A DNA stretch of 23,195 bases from Fennellomyces sp. T-0311. Its lineage: Eukaryota; Mucoromycota; Mucoromycetes; Mucorales; Lichtheimiaceae. The position numbers and the translations under genes were made by a program. The stretch spans positions 1 through 23,195 of the forward strand of contig JALLLT010000123.1 of the NCBI GenBank assembly GCA_025266875.1. Reading direction: 5' to 3'. The notes under the pieces were generated by a model. That model did no database searches. It was not told where the DNA came from and was given only the letters and a program-made list of their open reading frames with translations. Positions 1-9,120 of this stretch are shown here, piece by piece (the first letter of the stretch is position 1; each line of letters starts with the position of its first letter).

Positions 1-201
1 GCATGCCAATACACATGAAGTTCAACCATCACCACGCGATATCGATATGGATACGGCTGATATTACACTGTGGGATACTTCAATAGGCTGTGCAGCGCGA
101 GATAAGATCGTGGTATTGCTGGATTATATGGATAGAGTATGTTGGATATGTAAAAACGTGGTGTACAATGTTCATCCAGCATGCCATTGTATTGATGGAT
201 G
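1..201. repeat. Left copy of 201-bp inverted repeat (putative MULE terminal repeat, truncated by window start)
   Basis: Positions 1-201 match the reverse complement of 9121-9321 without indels and with about two mismatches that I can see (near 16 and 135). Homology stops sharply at 201 on this side and 9121 on the other. The pair brackets the MULE transposase gene, and MULEs commonly have long terminal inverted repeats, so I infer these are the inner parts of its ends. The repeat carries an open frame ending at a TAA near 223, rich in Cys and His (C-x2-C, HPACHC, WHCAC). The outer edge lies outside the window. Confidence 0.6.
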
Positions 202-293
202 GCATTGTGCATGTTTAAAGTAAAGTAGTTAGACGAGGTGTGGAATATTTATAAAGTTATATAATAAAGTTTCGAAAGAGAAGACTAAAATAG

Positions 294-692
294 TTAATCA
301 TCGTTTTGACGTCTGAAGGTTAAGTTGGGAGGAATTGACAGAACGGCATTCAAGGTGATGTTAAGCTGGTCAAGCTGGGCAGTGATGTCTGCAATGTCAC
401 CTAGAATTTCCTCTACGCGTTCTGGATCTGATCCATCTACAGTGGAACCTGCAACACGGCGCTTGACACGATTTGCCTTAGCAATAAGCTTCTTCATTGC
501 CTTTTCCATTTCGCCCTGTGGTGTAAGCACTGCTGCTGGTTGCCCTTGATGGTTATTACTATTTGGTTGCCTTGATGCTGCTACTTGCCAAGTAGCCATG
601 GAATGCCGTACTGTTACAGTTTGGATCACATTGTCATATCCTACACCTTCCCACAGAGAATGCCTTCTTGTTTCAGTCTCAGACACATCCAT
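294..692 (-). CDS. Hypothetical helical protein, possible second ORF or 3' exons of the MULE
   Basis: A 132-codon frame runs from an ATG at 692 to a stop at 294. I do not recognise it. The C-terminal half is rich in charged and leucine residues (EKAMKKLIAKANRVKRR, then ILGDIADITAQLDQLNITL), consistent with a helical or coiled-coil segment. It lies about 290 bp downstream of the MULE transposase stop on the same strand and inside the putative terminal repeat, so it may be an accessory ORF of that element. An alternative start is the ATG at 752-754 just after a plausible acceptor (ttccgacag). That frame would need a weak GT donor near 640 to join this one. Function unknown. Confidence 0.4.
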   Translation of the reverse strand: MDVSETETRRHSLWEGVGYDNVIQTVTVRHSMATWQVAASRQPNSNNHQGQPAAVLTPQGEMEKAMKKLIAKANRVKRRVAGSTVDGSDPERVEEILGDIADITAQLDQLNITLNAVLSIPPNLTFRRQNDD

Positions 693-983
693 TCTATTCG
701 TTCTTTCGACGGCACCAACCGTACGTCATCCATTGGTCCAGTTTCTGCCAACATCTGTCGGAAACCACTTTGATCTAGATTAGGACATCAAAGGACTCAT
801 CGAGTTTACCCGAAACATGGATAAGTTACTTAACAGGACGCTCGTCCTATATCGCCGCCTAAACATGGATTCGGAACATCACCAAGAAGCGTTCATCCCG
901 ACCGCTTCAACAATATAAATATCTGAGTAGTTTGTCATCAATAAAAACATCTTTAATTCGGTCTCGCACTTTCACGTCTGATC

Positions 984-1225
984 TTATTTGAGAATATCAC
1001 ACACATGCTCAACAAGAAACATGTGCTTGCACGGTTGAAAAGTGTTCTGAAAGTGCTCACACGTGCAGGTGATGATCTGTCCACTTTCAGTACGAACCTA
1101 TCAGAAAAGATTAATTAGAACTGAATTTATAGTATTAGAAGTAAATATATACCTCGTAGGTTAAGTGGTCAGTTGAAAGTGAGTTCACATTGTACAGAAC
1201 TTCGGAAATTATGTCGACCATTGAA
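984..1225 (-). pseudogene. 3' part of MULE transposase with SWIM zinc finger, separated from its 5' part by the CACTA insertion
   Basis: This is the downstream half of the transposase whose upstream half is at 7172-8887. Taking out the CACTA element and one GAA restores the frame: codon TCA uses 7173, 7172 and 1222, followed by ATG GTC GAC. The exon runs to 1153, then a 55-bp intron (1152-1098, gtatat...tgatag) in phase 0, then a last exon 1097-984 ending in TAA. The last exon contains C-x-C-x9-C-x-H (CTCEHF...QPCKH), the SWIM zinc finger typical of the C-terminus of MULE transposases. This part is cut off from its promoter and cannot be made as part of the original protein. The joined gene would have about 613 codons. 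Confidence 0.85.
1223..1225. repeat. 3-bp target site duplication GAA, left copy
   Basis: GAA at 1223-1225 directly precedes CACTG at 1226. GAA at 7172-7174 directly follows CAGTG ending at 7171. A 3-bp duplication is usual for CACTA elements. Removing one copy with the element restores the MULE reading frame, which independently supports the boundaries. Confidence 0.9.
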
Positions 1226-1290
1226 CACTGCGCACCAGGTGAGGAATCCCCTACTAGGAAGGTAGGGGATTCTTAAGAATCTTTTGTTGG
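1226..1290. repeat. Left terminal inverted repeat and first subterminal words of the CACTA element
   Basis: The 28-bp TIR is 1226-1253. It is followed by gtaggggattctt and ttgggggataag, inverted and degenerate copies of GAATCCCCTA. The cluster is shorter on this side than at the right end. Confidence 0.85.
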
Positions 1291-1762
1291 GGGATAAGAC
1301 GCAGCTCGTACCCCCGGTTTCCAGAGTGAAAGCTGCATGGAGAACTGCATAATTGCTTGAAAAAGATGGATGCGGTGACTTTCTGCATGTTTCTGCACCA
1401 GCATGCAGAGTGCTGTATAAGCAATTTGTAATTTTTGTGAACGACCAATTTTATTTTCAGAAATGGTGCTGATGCAGCAATGTTGAAATGGAATGGAGGA
1501 GAAGTCTTTAACAAGCGGTGTTGAGTTTACAAAGGGTAGTCAATATTTCAGTACCATGAGAAACTTTAAAACTGGTGCCTTATATCGGCAATCCGACGCA
1601 CATGGTGCATCAGCAAGAAAAAAGGAAGTTGGATGCGTTGTAGTATAGCGTCACGCATTGTACGAAAAGAAGTATACACGACTCTAGCACATATTGGTAT
1701 TGTGCTATTGAAATAGTGATCCGTGTTCCTGTACACTTTACATATATAGAAGAGCCTAATAA

Positions 1763-1963
1763 AGCCAAGACAGCAAAATGCACGGTTCACGTTGCACATG
1801 ACGGTCCATAACAAATTAGTAACCAATTGTAATGCAATGCTGCCAAGGCAAACACTGCTGTGTTGAGACTTAGTCGCTATGACGGTGCCAAGACAGATCG
1901 ATATGAACTTGCCAAGGTAAACGGCCATGGTGATGTAGAAACGGTGCCAATGATGCTGCCAAG
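1763..1963 (+). repeat. Direct repeats of TGCCAAG(A/G) upstream of the transposase gene
   Basis: TGCCAAG occurs at 1841, 1886, 1910 and 1957. There is a variant AGCCAAGAC at 1763 and TGCCAAT at 1945, all in the same orientation. The array starts about 540 bp inside the left end and stops about 65 bp before the TATA box of the transposase gene. It could be the binding array of an element-encoded or host factor. The rest of 1290-2030 has no gene I can support. Confidence 0.6.
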
Positions 1964-2027
1964 ACGAATGACCAATGTGGCGAAGCATAATGGGACATTT
2001 TTTATTATTCGTGCATTGACGAAAGAC

Positions 2028-2035
2028 TATATAAG
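2028..2035 (+). promoter_or_regulatory. TATA box of the Tnp2 transposase gene
   Basis: TATATAAG lies 53 bp upstream of the chosen ATG at 2088, the same kind of spacing as the TATA boxes of the other genes of this element. Confidence 0.6.
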
Positions 2036-2087
2036 AAGAATGTTCGAGCAGTAGGTATGGTATCAAATCGTACCTACCGTTTCTAAA

Positions 2088-5040
2088 ATGTCAACAAGAT
2101 CCTATATGTGTTACTGTGAACTTTGCCGAGGCAGAAACCCCAATGGGGCTATTGTCAACCAGCGAACATATAATGAACACCAGCGTGCCAGCGCCACCAA
2201 TGCCATTGCCGCCATTGTATCGACTCGCGTTGATAATGGTATGCCTGAATTCATGCGAGTGTTGATGGCAATCTAACTTACCTGTATTCCTTCAGATGGT
2301 GATACTACCATGATGCATAGTGAGCCTGACGACGATGATTTTGGTGAGCCTGCACCGATGGTTGTCAATGGTAGGTTCATGTAAGCTAAATACCGAAGCA
2401 AAACATTCATACCAATTTATAGAAGAACCACCGGTCCAAACATTTGACATTCGCGATCCTGGGATCAGCGATCAAAATGAAATGAACGAAGCCGTCGATG
2501 TCGAGTTCGGGCACGCAGTTGAGGATGATGAAGGTTTGTGAAATTAACGGATCTGTAGAGGAAGCAAAGTAGTGTTGACCGCAAAACGTTTAGATCAAGA
2601 AATTGTAGACGGTACCAGCCTTCGGGATCATATCCCTGATTCGCTGTTGTTCGTCTTCGCTTTCCTTGTATTGTTCCAATTGTATCACATATCCGAGAGA
2701 GCTGCCGTCATCCTCATCGGCTTCTGCGTATCCTTGATCCATTCCCAATCGAGAGATTTGTTGCCATCCGTGCCAGAAACGATCACCAGTCTGCGAAGAT
2801 GGATCGGCTTCACCCGTCTTACCGAAGATCTCCGCATGTACAGTGCTTGCCCCACGTGCCATGCCATTTCCCCTCTGCCTGGCCCAGCTATGTGCACGAA
2901 TATCGACTTGTCTATTTGCAGCACACAGCCTCTGAAGCAAACATTAAGCAACCGAATCTCGCAGACACCCATTAAGCAGTATGCTTACTATCCATTGGGG
3001 AAAAGTTTGGAGCGGCTTTTCAGTCGTGAAGGCTTCGAAGACAGCATCAATGAATGGAGACGATACCAGTATCGACCGGGTGTTTTCACAGATGTATACG
3101 ACGGTATGCGCTGGCGGTCGCTCCGGGATAACGATGGTCTTCCTTTTGTTGAGCACCCACGCTCGTTAATGCTTACGCTCAACATTGACTGGTTCTCTCC
3201 TTTTAACGGTACTTACTCCATCGGCGCCATATATCTCATTGTCAACAATTTGCCTCGAGCCGAACGCTATAAAATCGAGAACGTGATCCTTGTCGGTGTC
3301 ATACCTGGACCAAAGGAACCACATACCTATGAAATGAACCATTACTTGGAGCCACTTGTCGACGATTTCCAGCGGCTTCGTGATGGAATTCTGATGTCAA
3401 CACACCAAAGTCGTGATCGTGTGATGGTTCGAGCAGCATTATTCAACATTGCCTGCGACATTCCCGCCAGTCGCAAAGTCGCTGGCTTCACCAGTCATTG
3501 CAGCACGCGCGCATGCAATAAATGTACGCGAGAATTTGTTGTCTTCCCTGGTACCACGAAACTTGACTATTCCGGCCATACTCTTGGTGAATTGAGAACG
3601 AAGGAGCGCAACGCACATGATGCCGAGCGCTGGGCACAGGAAACCTCATCAGCTGGGCGCTATAGAGTCGAGCGTGAAACAGGAACGCGGTATTCTCAAA
3701 TCCACCGGCTTACATACTTTGATCCAGTGCGGGATACAGTTATCGATCCTATGCACAATCTCTTCCTCGGTACGGCTGAGCGAATGGTCTGCATATGGAG
3801 AAGCCGCGGCCTACTGACTGATGCTGATGGCGTGACGATGCAGAAGCTGGCTGATGGAGTTGTCTTGCCTCCTGGTATTCCTACCTTGCAGCGAAAGATC
3901 GAGCGTAAGTTCGGCTTCATGACCGCTGCAGACTGGAAGGCGTGGTGTCTGGTGTATTCTGCATTTGTTTTGAAAGGGGTCCTTGCTGGTAACTATTATC
4001 GGCATTGGATGCTCTTTGTGTCTGCCTGCCGCCTCCTCGCCAAGACTGTCATCACATATGCCGAAATTGACGAAGCTCAAGACTTGCTGATACGATTCGT
4101 ACGTGGCTGCGCGCGGTTGTACGGTGCTGAATCGATCACCCCAAATATGCACTTGCACTTGCACTTGAGCCGCACCATCCAAGACTTTGGACCAATCTAT
4201 GCATTTTGGGTTTTCAGTTTTGAGCGATATAACGGCTACATGAAGAATGCTGAAACGAACCAGAAGGATGCCTTTGAACTGACGTTCATGAAGCGGTTCA
4301 TCGAAAAAACTGGTGCTGTTGACTTTGTCCGCTACAATATTCGCGAAAGCGTTGCTCAGCATCCCGTCTATGGCCGCATTCTACTCCAGATTGCCGGCCA
4401 GTTGCGTCGTCGACCCACCGAAACAAACGCTGCAGCTTTCGACCCAGTTCGCTTTGGTTCCCATTCTTCCGATGTCAGTGCCGAGGCCTGTGGCAGTGAG
4501 GCCTTACCACCGGACACCTTTGAGTCTATGCGTCATGGTCGGAAAGTGATCGCAAGCACCCTGCTGTACGGATTCCTGCTGCAGCATTACCGCCGCCACT
4601 ACGAAGGGGAAGCATTCCATTGCCCCAACAGCATCGAGAAGTTCCAAACGATAGAGATCTACGGACAGACGTACAGGTCAGCAACTGCCCGATCGATTCG
4701 AGGATCACACATACAGGCCTTGTTTGAGCAGGGTAACCGTGTTGTTGCCTGGACTGGCCAAGTGCAGTACTACTTCAGCAGTGAAATTGTCCACAATCAC
4801 AGCATCGTCAAGCACTACTTCGCGTATGTCCGCTGGTACCGCACCCAGGCCTCACCACAGCGCTTTGAAAGAGAAGGCCTGGAGGAATGGCGTAACAGTT
4901 TTATGACGGATGACTTCCGGTGCATCTTGCCAGTACACAGAATCTTGAGCCAAGTCGCCGTTGTTGCTTATGGTGCCCAGACAAATCGTGACAGCGCAAC
5001 GATGGTTGTGATTCCGTTGGTGCGTAGAAGCGTTGCGTAG
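2088..5040 (+). CDS. Tnp2-family (CACTA/EnSpm) transposase, four exons
   Basis: Exons 2088-2238, 2296-2370, 2423-2533 and 2570-5040 join into about 935 codons. The introns are 57, 52 and 36 bp; the first has a gtatgc donor and a ctaac branch point. Exon 1 has a zinc-finger-like C-x-C-x2-C...H pattern (CYCELC, H31) as seen at the N-terminus of fungal Tnp2 proteins. An acidic linker follows (EPDDDD). Near residues 206-209 is CPTC. Candidate catalytic acidic residues are D319 in LNIDWFSPF, D409 in NIACDIPAS (followed by a Cys pair) and E664 in FSFERYNGYMK. The conserved IDPMHNLFLG is near 505 and a HLHLHL stretch near 642. Expected role: element excision and integration at CACTG ends in the nucleus. 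The frame is intact. The third intron is unusually short, so that splice is less certain. Confidence 0.88.
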
Positions 5041-5084
5041 TGAAAAAAAAATAAAAGTAAAAGGAGGGAAGCAAGCGGGCTTTA

Positions 5085-6139
5085 TTATGCCCAGTCGGGC
5101 AATGCATCTCGTACTTTTTGAGAAAGCACAGCGTCTTCGTCCACAACTGGCTTTCTTTCTCGCTGTTGCCGTCCAGGCACTTTTTTGCTCGCCTCAACAA
5201 GCCTATCCAGCTCGTTGATGTACTCCACAGCCTGTGGCATTACGGCGTTCAAGTCAGCATGATGCTACCGTTTTCACGAAACAAAAAAGCTTTTACCTTC
5301 GCACTGCGGAATCCAGGTTTCCGAACCCAAAGGATCGCGTCTGACTCCGGATCCGAGATCTCCGGAGACATGCACTCCCTCCGAAGGAGGTCTTCTCCAT
5401 TCGGGAACCTTTCCTCCAAGGATGCTGCGTTTCGTGCGCGAGCATCCTTGCGCGCCTTCATCTTCTGTTTTTCAGCGTAAGTAATCTGTACAAGCCTTAA
5501 AAAAAGCTACCCAAAAGTACTCACGCTCCACACCCTCTTGTTGCGCGTCTTGCGCTTCTCATCCTCACCAGCAACCTGAAGACCCGCATTCACCCGATCT
5601 TGCTTCCTCAGCTCCTTTTGTTGGCCGGTAAAGTATTGGTGGATCTTTTTACGCAAGAATCCACCTTCCAATGCACTTCGTCTATCACCGACCACAGCGG
5701 TATGGCAGCACGCAGCTATGGCTGCAGTTACCGACTCGTTGTGCTCTGCACGGAAGGTCAGGTTGTAATCATACCCTTGGCCACTGGGAAGAGAATCGTG
5801 GATGCGGGTGATGTTACTCTGGCAACGTTTTGTAAGTCGATGATATTGAAAGTATTGAATGCATTTTTCAAGTGTTCTTACAACAGCTTCTGCGCGGACC
5901 ACATCATCCAATCCACGCACGGCACCCACCGCATCCTGCTGCTGCTGTTGCTGTTGCTGTTGCTGAGAAGCAATGTGCGACGCTAGGCCCTCGAGCTGCT
6001 GCCGCAACGCATAGTTTTCGCCCCGCAAGGTATCGCATTGCCCTTGCAGGTCTTGAACGGCCGCACGCAATCCGGAAAGCTCCAGCGATTCTGCGTGCTG
6101 TTGGCGCTCGTTGCTGTTGTTGTTGTTGTTGGAAGACAT
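5085..6139 (-). CDS. Coiled-coil/poly-Gln accessory protein of the CACTA element, four exons
   Basis: Exons 6139-5882, 5818-5525, 5464-5297 and 5231-5085 give 288 residues. All three introns are phase 0 (63, 60 and 65 bp; donors gtaaga, gtgagt, gtaaaa). The first intron is a multiple of three without stops, so an unspliced frame also reads through. The N-terminus is Asn-rich (MSSNNNNNSNE). Next comes a heptad-like coiled coil (about 20-58) with LRGENYALRQQLEGL, then a run of ten Gln, and a basic C-terminal half (RKKIHQYF, EKRKTRNKR). The end is DALPDWA, and its TAA overlaps an AATAAA signal. It converges on the transposase gene, whose stop is 45 bp away. By analogy with EnSpm TnpA it could bind subterminal repeats. 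That is inference: I see no recognised DNA-binding domain. Confidence 0.75.
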
Positions 6140-6186
6140 CTAAAGGCTATCTAAGGATATTGATCTCTGGTGGGTGCTCTATCTTA

Positions 6187-6337
6187 CTTTATAGGTGCGA
6201 TCGAAGTAAGTGGATTAAAGAAAGTAAATGACAAGGAACTCATTTTATGCTGCTTTTATTGCAGATAGACATCACGCATGACTTCACGTTTGCCAAGTAC
6301 AGCAGGACCGGGTTTTTTCTACAACGGTATATAAAGG
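6187..6337. promoter_or_regulatory. Divergent promoter between coiled-coil gene and minigene
   Basis: TATAAAG on the minus strand at 6187-6193 is 48 bp upstream of the coiled-coil ATG (6139). TATATAAAG on the plus strand at about 6328-6336 precedes a pyrimidine-rich stretch (6350-6410) typical of fungal transcription starts. The 135 bp between them must serve both genes. The same divergent layout recurs at 21981-22036. Confidence 0.65.
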
Positions 6338-6778
6338 GCGCAATTGCCGCTTTTCTTTCGTAACCTTCTCTTTCTTTTCCTGATCTTTTCTGCTTTCCGT
6401 CTACACAGGCTCTCATAATATCCGGTAAGATTTCTATTCTCTCTGTTATACTAACACCGTCCCAATAGCTAGTTCATCATGCTCCGTTAAAACAAAAGGT
6501 TAGTTTCCAATGCGGCAGCAGCGTCTTCTTTCTTACTAACGCGTTTCAATACCAGTTCACCTTCGTTCACATTGCCATGACTACAGGTTAGTGGTGTTGA
6601 GATTGCAATCGCTGAAGGATTAACGCTAACGATTCTTTGTTTCTCACAGACATCTCACGGAATCCAAGTTGCGGCAAGTATCAACCGTTTTGTATTCACC
6701 ATCGCATTGCTCCGGCTACCATCCTAGGCGTTACCTATAGCTGTTTAGACATTGTAGCATTACTGCCATAATAATAAA
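6328..6778 (+). other. Intron-rich minigene transcription unit (three introns in about 450 bp)
   Basis: After a TATA box at 6328 there are three canonical introns: 6425-6468 (gtaaga, tactaac branch), 6499-6555 (gttagt, cttactaac branch) and 6587-6649 (gttagt, gctaac branch, ttctcacag). They leave internal exons of only 30 and 31 nt. A poly(A) signal AATAAA is at 6773. The unit matches in layout the minigenes at 20130-20696, 21421-21988 and 22600-23195. It may encode the small ORF listed separately or act as a non-coding spliced RNA. Its exon sequences are poorly conserved while its splice sites recur, which is unusual. Confidence 0.6.
6577..6771 (+). CDS. 43-residue ORF of the CACTA minigene
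   Basis: The first ATG with an extended frame is in exon 3 (6577). The frame crosses intron 3 (6587-6649) and ends at TAA 6769-6771, right before AATAAA. The peptide contains CGKYQPFCIHH and ends in a hydrophobic stretch LDIVALLP. I recognise no family. An earlier ATG in exon 2 gives only three codons. The coding status is uncertain because it is short and the related units do not share clear sequence similarity. Confidence 0.35.
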
Positions 6779-6971
6779 AAATATATTTGAACCATGCAAT
6801 CGTATTCCATCCAAATTGCTACCATTTAATTTTTTGGTCGTTCATAAACCACTGCTACCAAATAATGCACTATAATTATGTATGCACAGCATCGCTGCTA
6901 AAAATCGATCGATCGAAAGCACATATTCTGTTACTCTTATGTATGCACCGGCAGGCTATGTGCATATAAGT

Positions 6972-7171
6972 GTTATGCAGTCTGCGTCTCTTTTTGTATC
7001 TTTGCATGCATTCTGCTTTTGGTTAGTGTTGAGGAATCCCCTAGTGGATTCTTACGGAACCTTTTTTCAACTGAGGAATCCCCTACTAGGTGATTCGCTA
7101 GGGGATTCTTGAGAATACCTTAGAGAATCCCCCACTTTTCAGATAGGGGATTCCTCACCCACTGCGCAGTG
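6972..7171. repeat. Right subterminal word cluster and TIR of the CACTA element
   Basis: Between 7030 and 7157 the word GAATCCCC/GGGGATTC (often with flanking TA) occurs about five to six times in both orientations, ending in the TIR 7144-7171. The block 6972-7170 is repeated in inverse orientation and essentially identically at 20723-20921. The stretch 6780-6970 is AT-rich with no gene seen; it holds a short gatcgatcgatc-type repeat near 6906. Confidence 0.85.
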
Positions 7172-8887
7172 GAATGCTTGATGGCTGGCGATAAGTGTGC
7201 AAGCTTTTGCTCTTCTGCGCGGAAGGCATGTTCCATCGTGCTCATACGACCAACATTTACTGATAAACGACGAACTTCTTGCTTTATGTCGAATTCAACA
7301 TCAGTAATTAGCATGTCAATCATCAAGTCGAGTCGATGTAAACGTTTGCGCTTAAGATAAACGGTCTTCAGTTGGTTGTGCCAGGTTTCAACATAGTTGT
7401 TGGTTTGCATATTGGTGTATACTTCTGGCTGATAGCATGCTGCCCAACGATTGTATCCTTCACCACTACGGCTATCCACCCAGTACTTTCTGAAGTAGTC
7501 GATAAAAATCCTTTGGGTCGTTTGAAACTCGGAAAGAAACGTGTCAAGAAGCTCATGAAAGGTACTGATATCCCTCTCATACATCAGTTCAAACAGACGG
7601 CGGCGAATTATAGCTCGTGCTTGTGTTGGTGTTCGACCAACTATTCTCTTCACCTTGGATTGCACGTTGGACATCCATGCGCGGGAGACATGCCAAATAC
7701 AGTACTGAATGGTACAGTCCGGCCAAACAGTGGATATCGCGTTATCTTCAGAAAGGTCATGATCGATAGTAATACGCTGAGGATTGACACCAAAGGATGC
7801 GAGAAACTGGAACCACGAAACAAGAGGAGCGGATGACTGATCGGTTGTAAACATATATGCCACAGGAACACCACGAGAAGCAAGAGGGTGTCAGATAACC
7901 ATTGTATACAAGACACCATTATCGTAATCACAGACATCATGTGTGGCATCCAATGAAATAAATAGCGCCGTAGATATGAGGTCTTTTTGCCAAGGAGAGA
8001 CGAAGCCAAAAGCAAAATATTCAGGTGACAAATACTCCAATGGCTCCCCCAAGTCGTTAAACTGCTGGTCATCGTTGGCAATCCAAATGCTGTACTCGCG
8101 TTGTTGAAGCTCCATAAGCCAGCGTTTTACTGAAGTGAAGTCGTCTATGTCTTTTTGGCTTTTTTGCTGTCGATATTTGTAGAAAATATTGTAAACAAAC
8201 GCGGTTGTGATATAAGCATCATGGCTTGTGTCTTCTTCTTCAGCATATTCGCGTTGCAAATAGGTTCTAACGTCGCGCACATCGTATCCTTTCTTCAGTT
8301 CTTCCGAAATACGATCTCGAACTTCACCAGAGTATGGCAAATACTGGACATCTGAAATACTACCAGGCACATGGTTCATATGTGCATGCTTGCATGTAAT
8401 CACCACCTGATCTGGATTCGCCAAGTAACAGGTGGCCTTGAGTGTTGCAAGGCATCCCACCTGTTTGGACTTCTTTTGGATCAAACGAGGATGAAAGCTA
8501 GGGTCATCTCGGCTGTTTTCACGCCTGTCGTTTGTACAGTTATCCTCTGCATTACGGCGATGACATTGATAACGCATAGTGAACTTGACAGTTGTAGTTC
8601 GGCGGCGTTTTGGGGGATTATTGTCTATATTACAGTACTTAGATATGTATTTAATATATTTTATACAGCAACGCGCACACACCCTCTACTGGCACTGGCT
8701 GTTGGGGCGTAGGTTCATATGTTTCATGATGAATCCAGCGTTCACCAGTTGTCTGCGGGGCAGATTTAATAAAGTCCTCAAATTCTGTGATAGAACATTG
8801 TGTTCTACGGCTTGGACCAATATCACCGTGAATAAGCATTGGGTTTGCTGATTCAGAAGTAGATCGCGTGTTAAAATCGTCAGACAT
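7172..8887 (-). pseudogene. MULE transposase, 5' part (nonsense codon, then interrupted by CACTA element)
   Basis: Exon 1 is 8887-8683 and the intron is 8682-8625 (58 bp, phase 1). Exon 2 runs to 7172, where the CACTA element breaks it; the gene resumes at 1222. The N-terminal region has a Cys/His cluster (C-x7-C...C-x-H-x2-H, zinc-binding-like, cf. FAR1/FLYWCH-type domains of MULEs). The MULE DDE motif is clear: D294 in SLDATHD, D356 in ITIDHDLSED followed by CIWH, and E481 in NYVETWHNQL. One in-frame TGA (7893-7891, codon 313) sits between DNGVLYTMVI and HPLASRGVPVAYMF; the simplest origin is CGA to TGA. The 3' end now reads into the CACTA terminal repeat and stops at 7120. No active product is expected. 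Confidence 0.88.
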
Positions 8888-9120
8888 TGTAATTCAGATG
8901 GCGGTTTGGAATGTCAAAGTCGTAAAAGGGAACGAAAAAGGCTTTTCATACCGCATGTTACACTTATTTAATGTTTTCAAACTTAAAATTATTACTTCAA
9001 AGGTTGCTATTATTAAAGGATCTGTAATTTCACTCATCCATTCCAGGTACAGTATGTGGTACTTCAGTTCATATTGTCATCTCTTAATTATATTATTATA
9101 AAGAGCTTGTAATTAAGCGT
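8888..9120. other. 5' flank of the MULE transposase gene
   Basis: AT-rich, no supported ORF. It should hold the promoter of the MULE gene. I see no clear TATA box at a convincing distance. Confidence 0.4.

Larger units (their letters stand above)
1226..7171. mobile_element. Complete CACTA/EnSpm-like DNA transposon (5,946 bp) nested in a MULE
   Basis: The left end reads CACTGCGCACCAGGTGAGG and continues AATCCCCTA. The right end read inward is CACTGCGCAGTGGGTGAGG followed by AATCCCCTA. This gives a 28-bp terminal inverted repeat with three adjacent mismatches. Both ends continue into clusters of the word GAATCCCCTA/TAGGGGATTC. A GAA target duplication flanks the element. Inside are a Tnp2 transposase gene (2088-5040, +), a coiled-coil gene (5085-6139, -) and an intron-rich minigene (about 6328-6778, +). 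The three gene models are open with plausible splice sites and TATA boxes, so it may be an autonomous, relatively young copy. CACTG rather than CACTA ends are known for some CACTA superfamily members. Confidence 0.9.

Noticed and set aside
2320..2541. Stand-alone 73-codon ORF
   Set aside because: It is in a different frame from the Tnp2 exons 2 and 3, which join in frame with exon 1 using good splice sites.
3811..4362. 183-codon minus-strand frame
   Set aside because: Antisense to the core of the Tnp2 transposase, with no features of its own.
5081..5104. TGCCCAGTCGGGCA as a possible terminator or element end
   Set aside because: A short palindrome inside the last codons (ALPDWA) of the coiled-coil gene; no homologous end elsewhere.
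5784..5796. CACTGGGAAGAG, resembling the terminus of element 1
   Set aside because: It lies in the coding sequence of the coiled-coil gene (LPSGQG), without a following word array or target duplication; coincidence.
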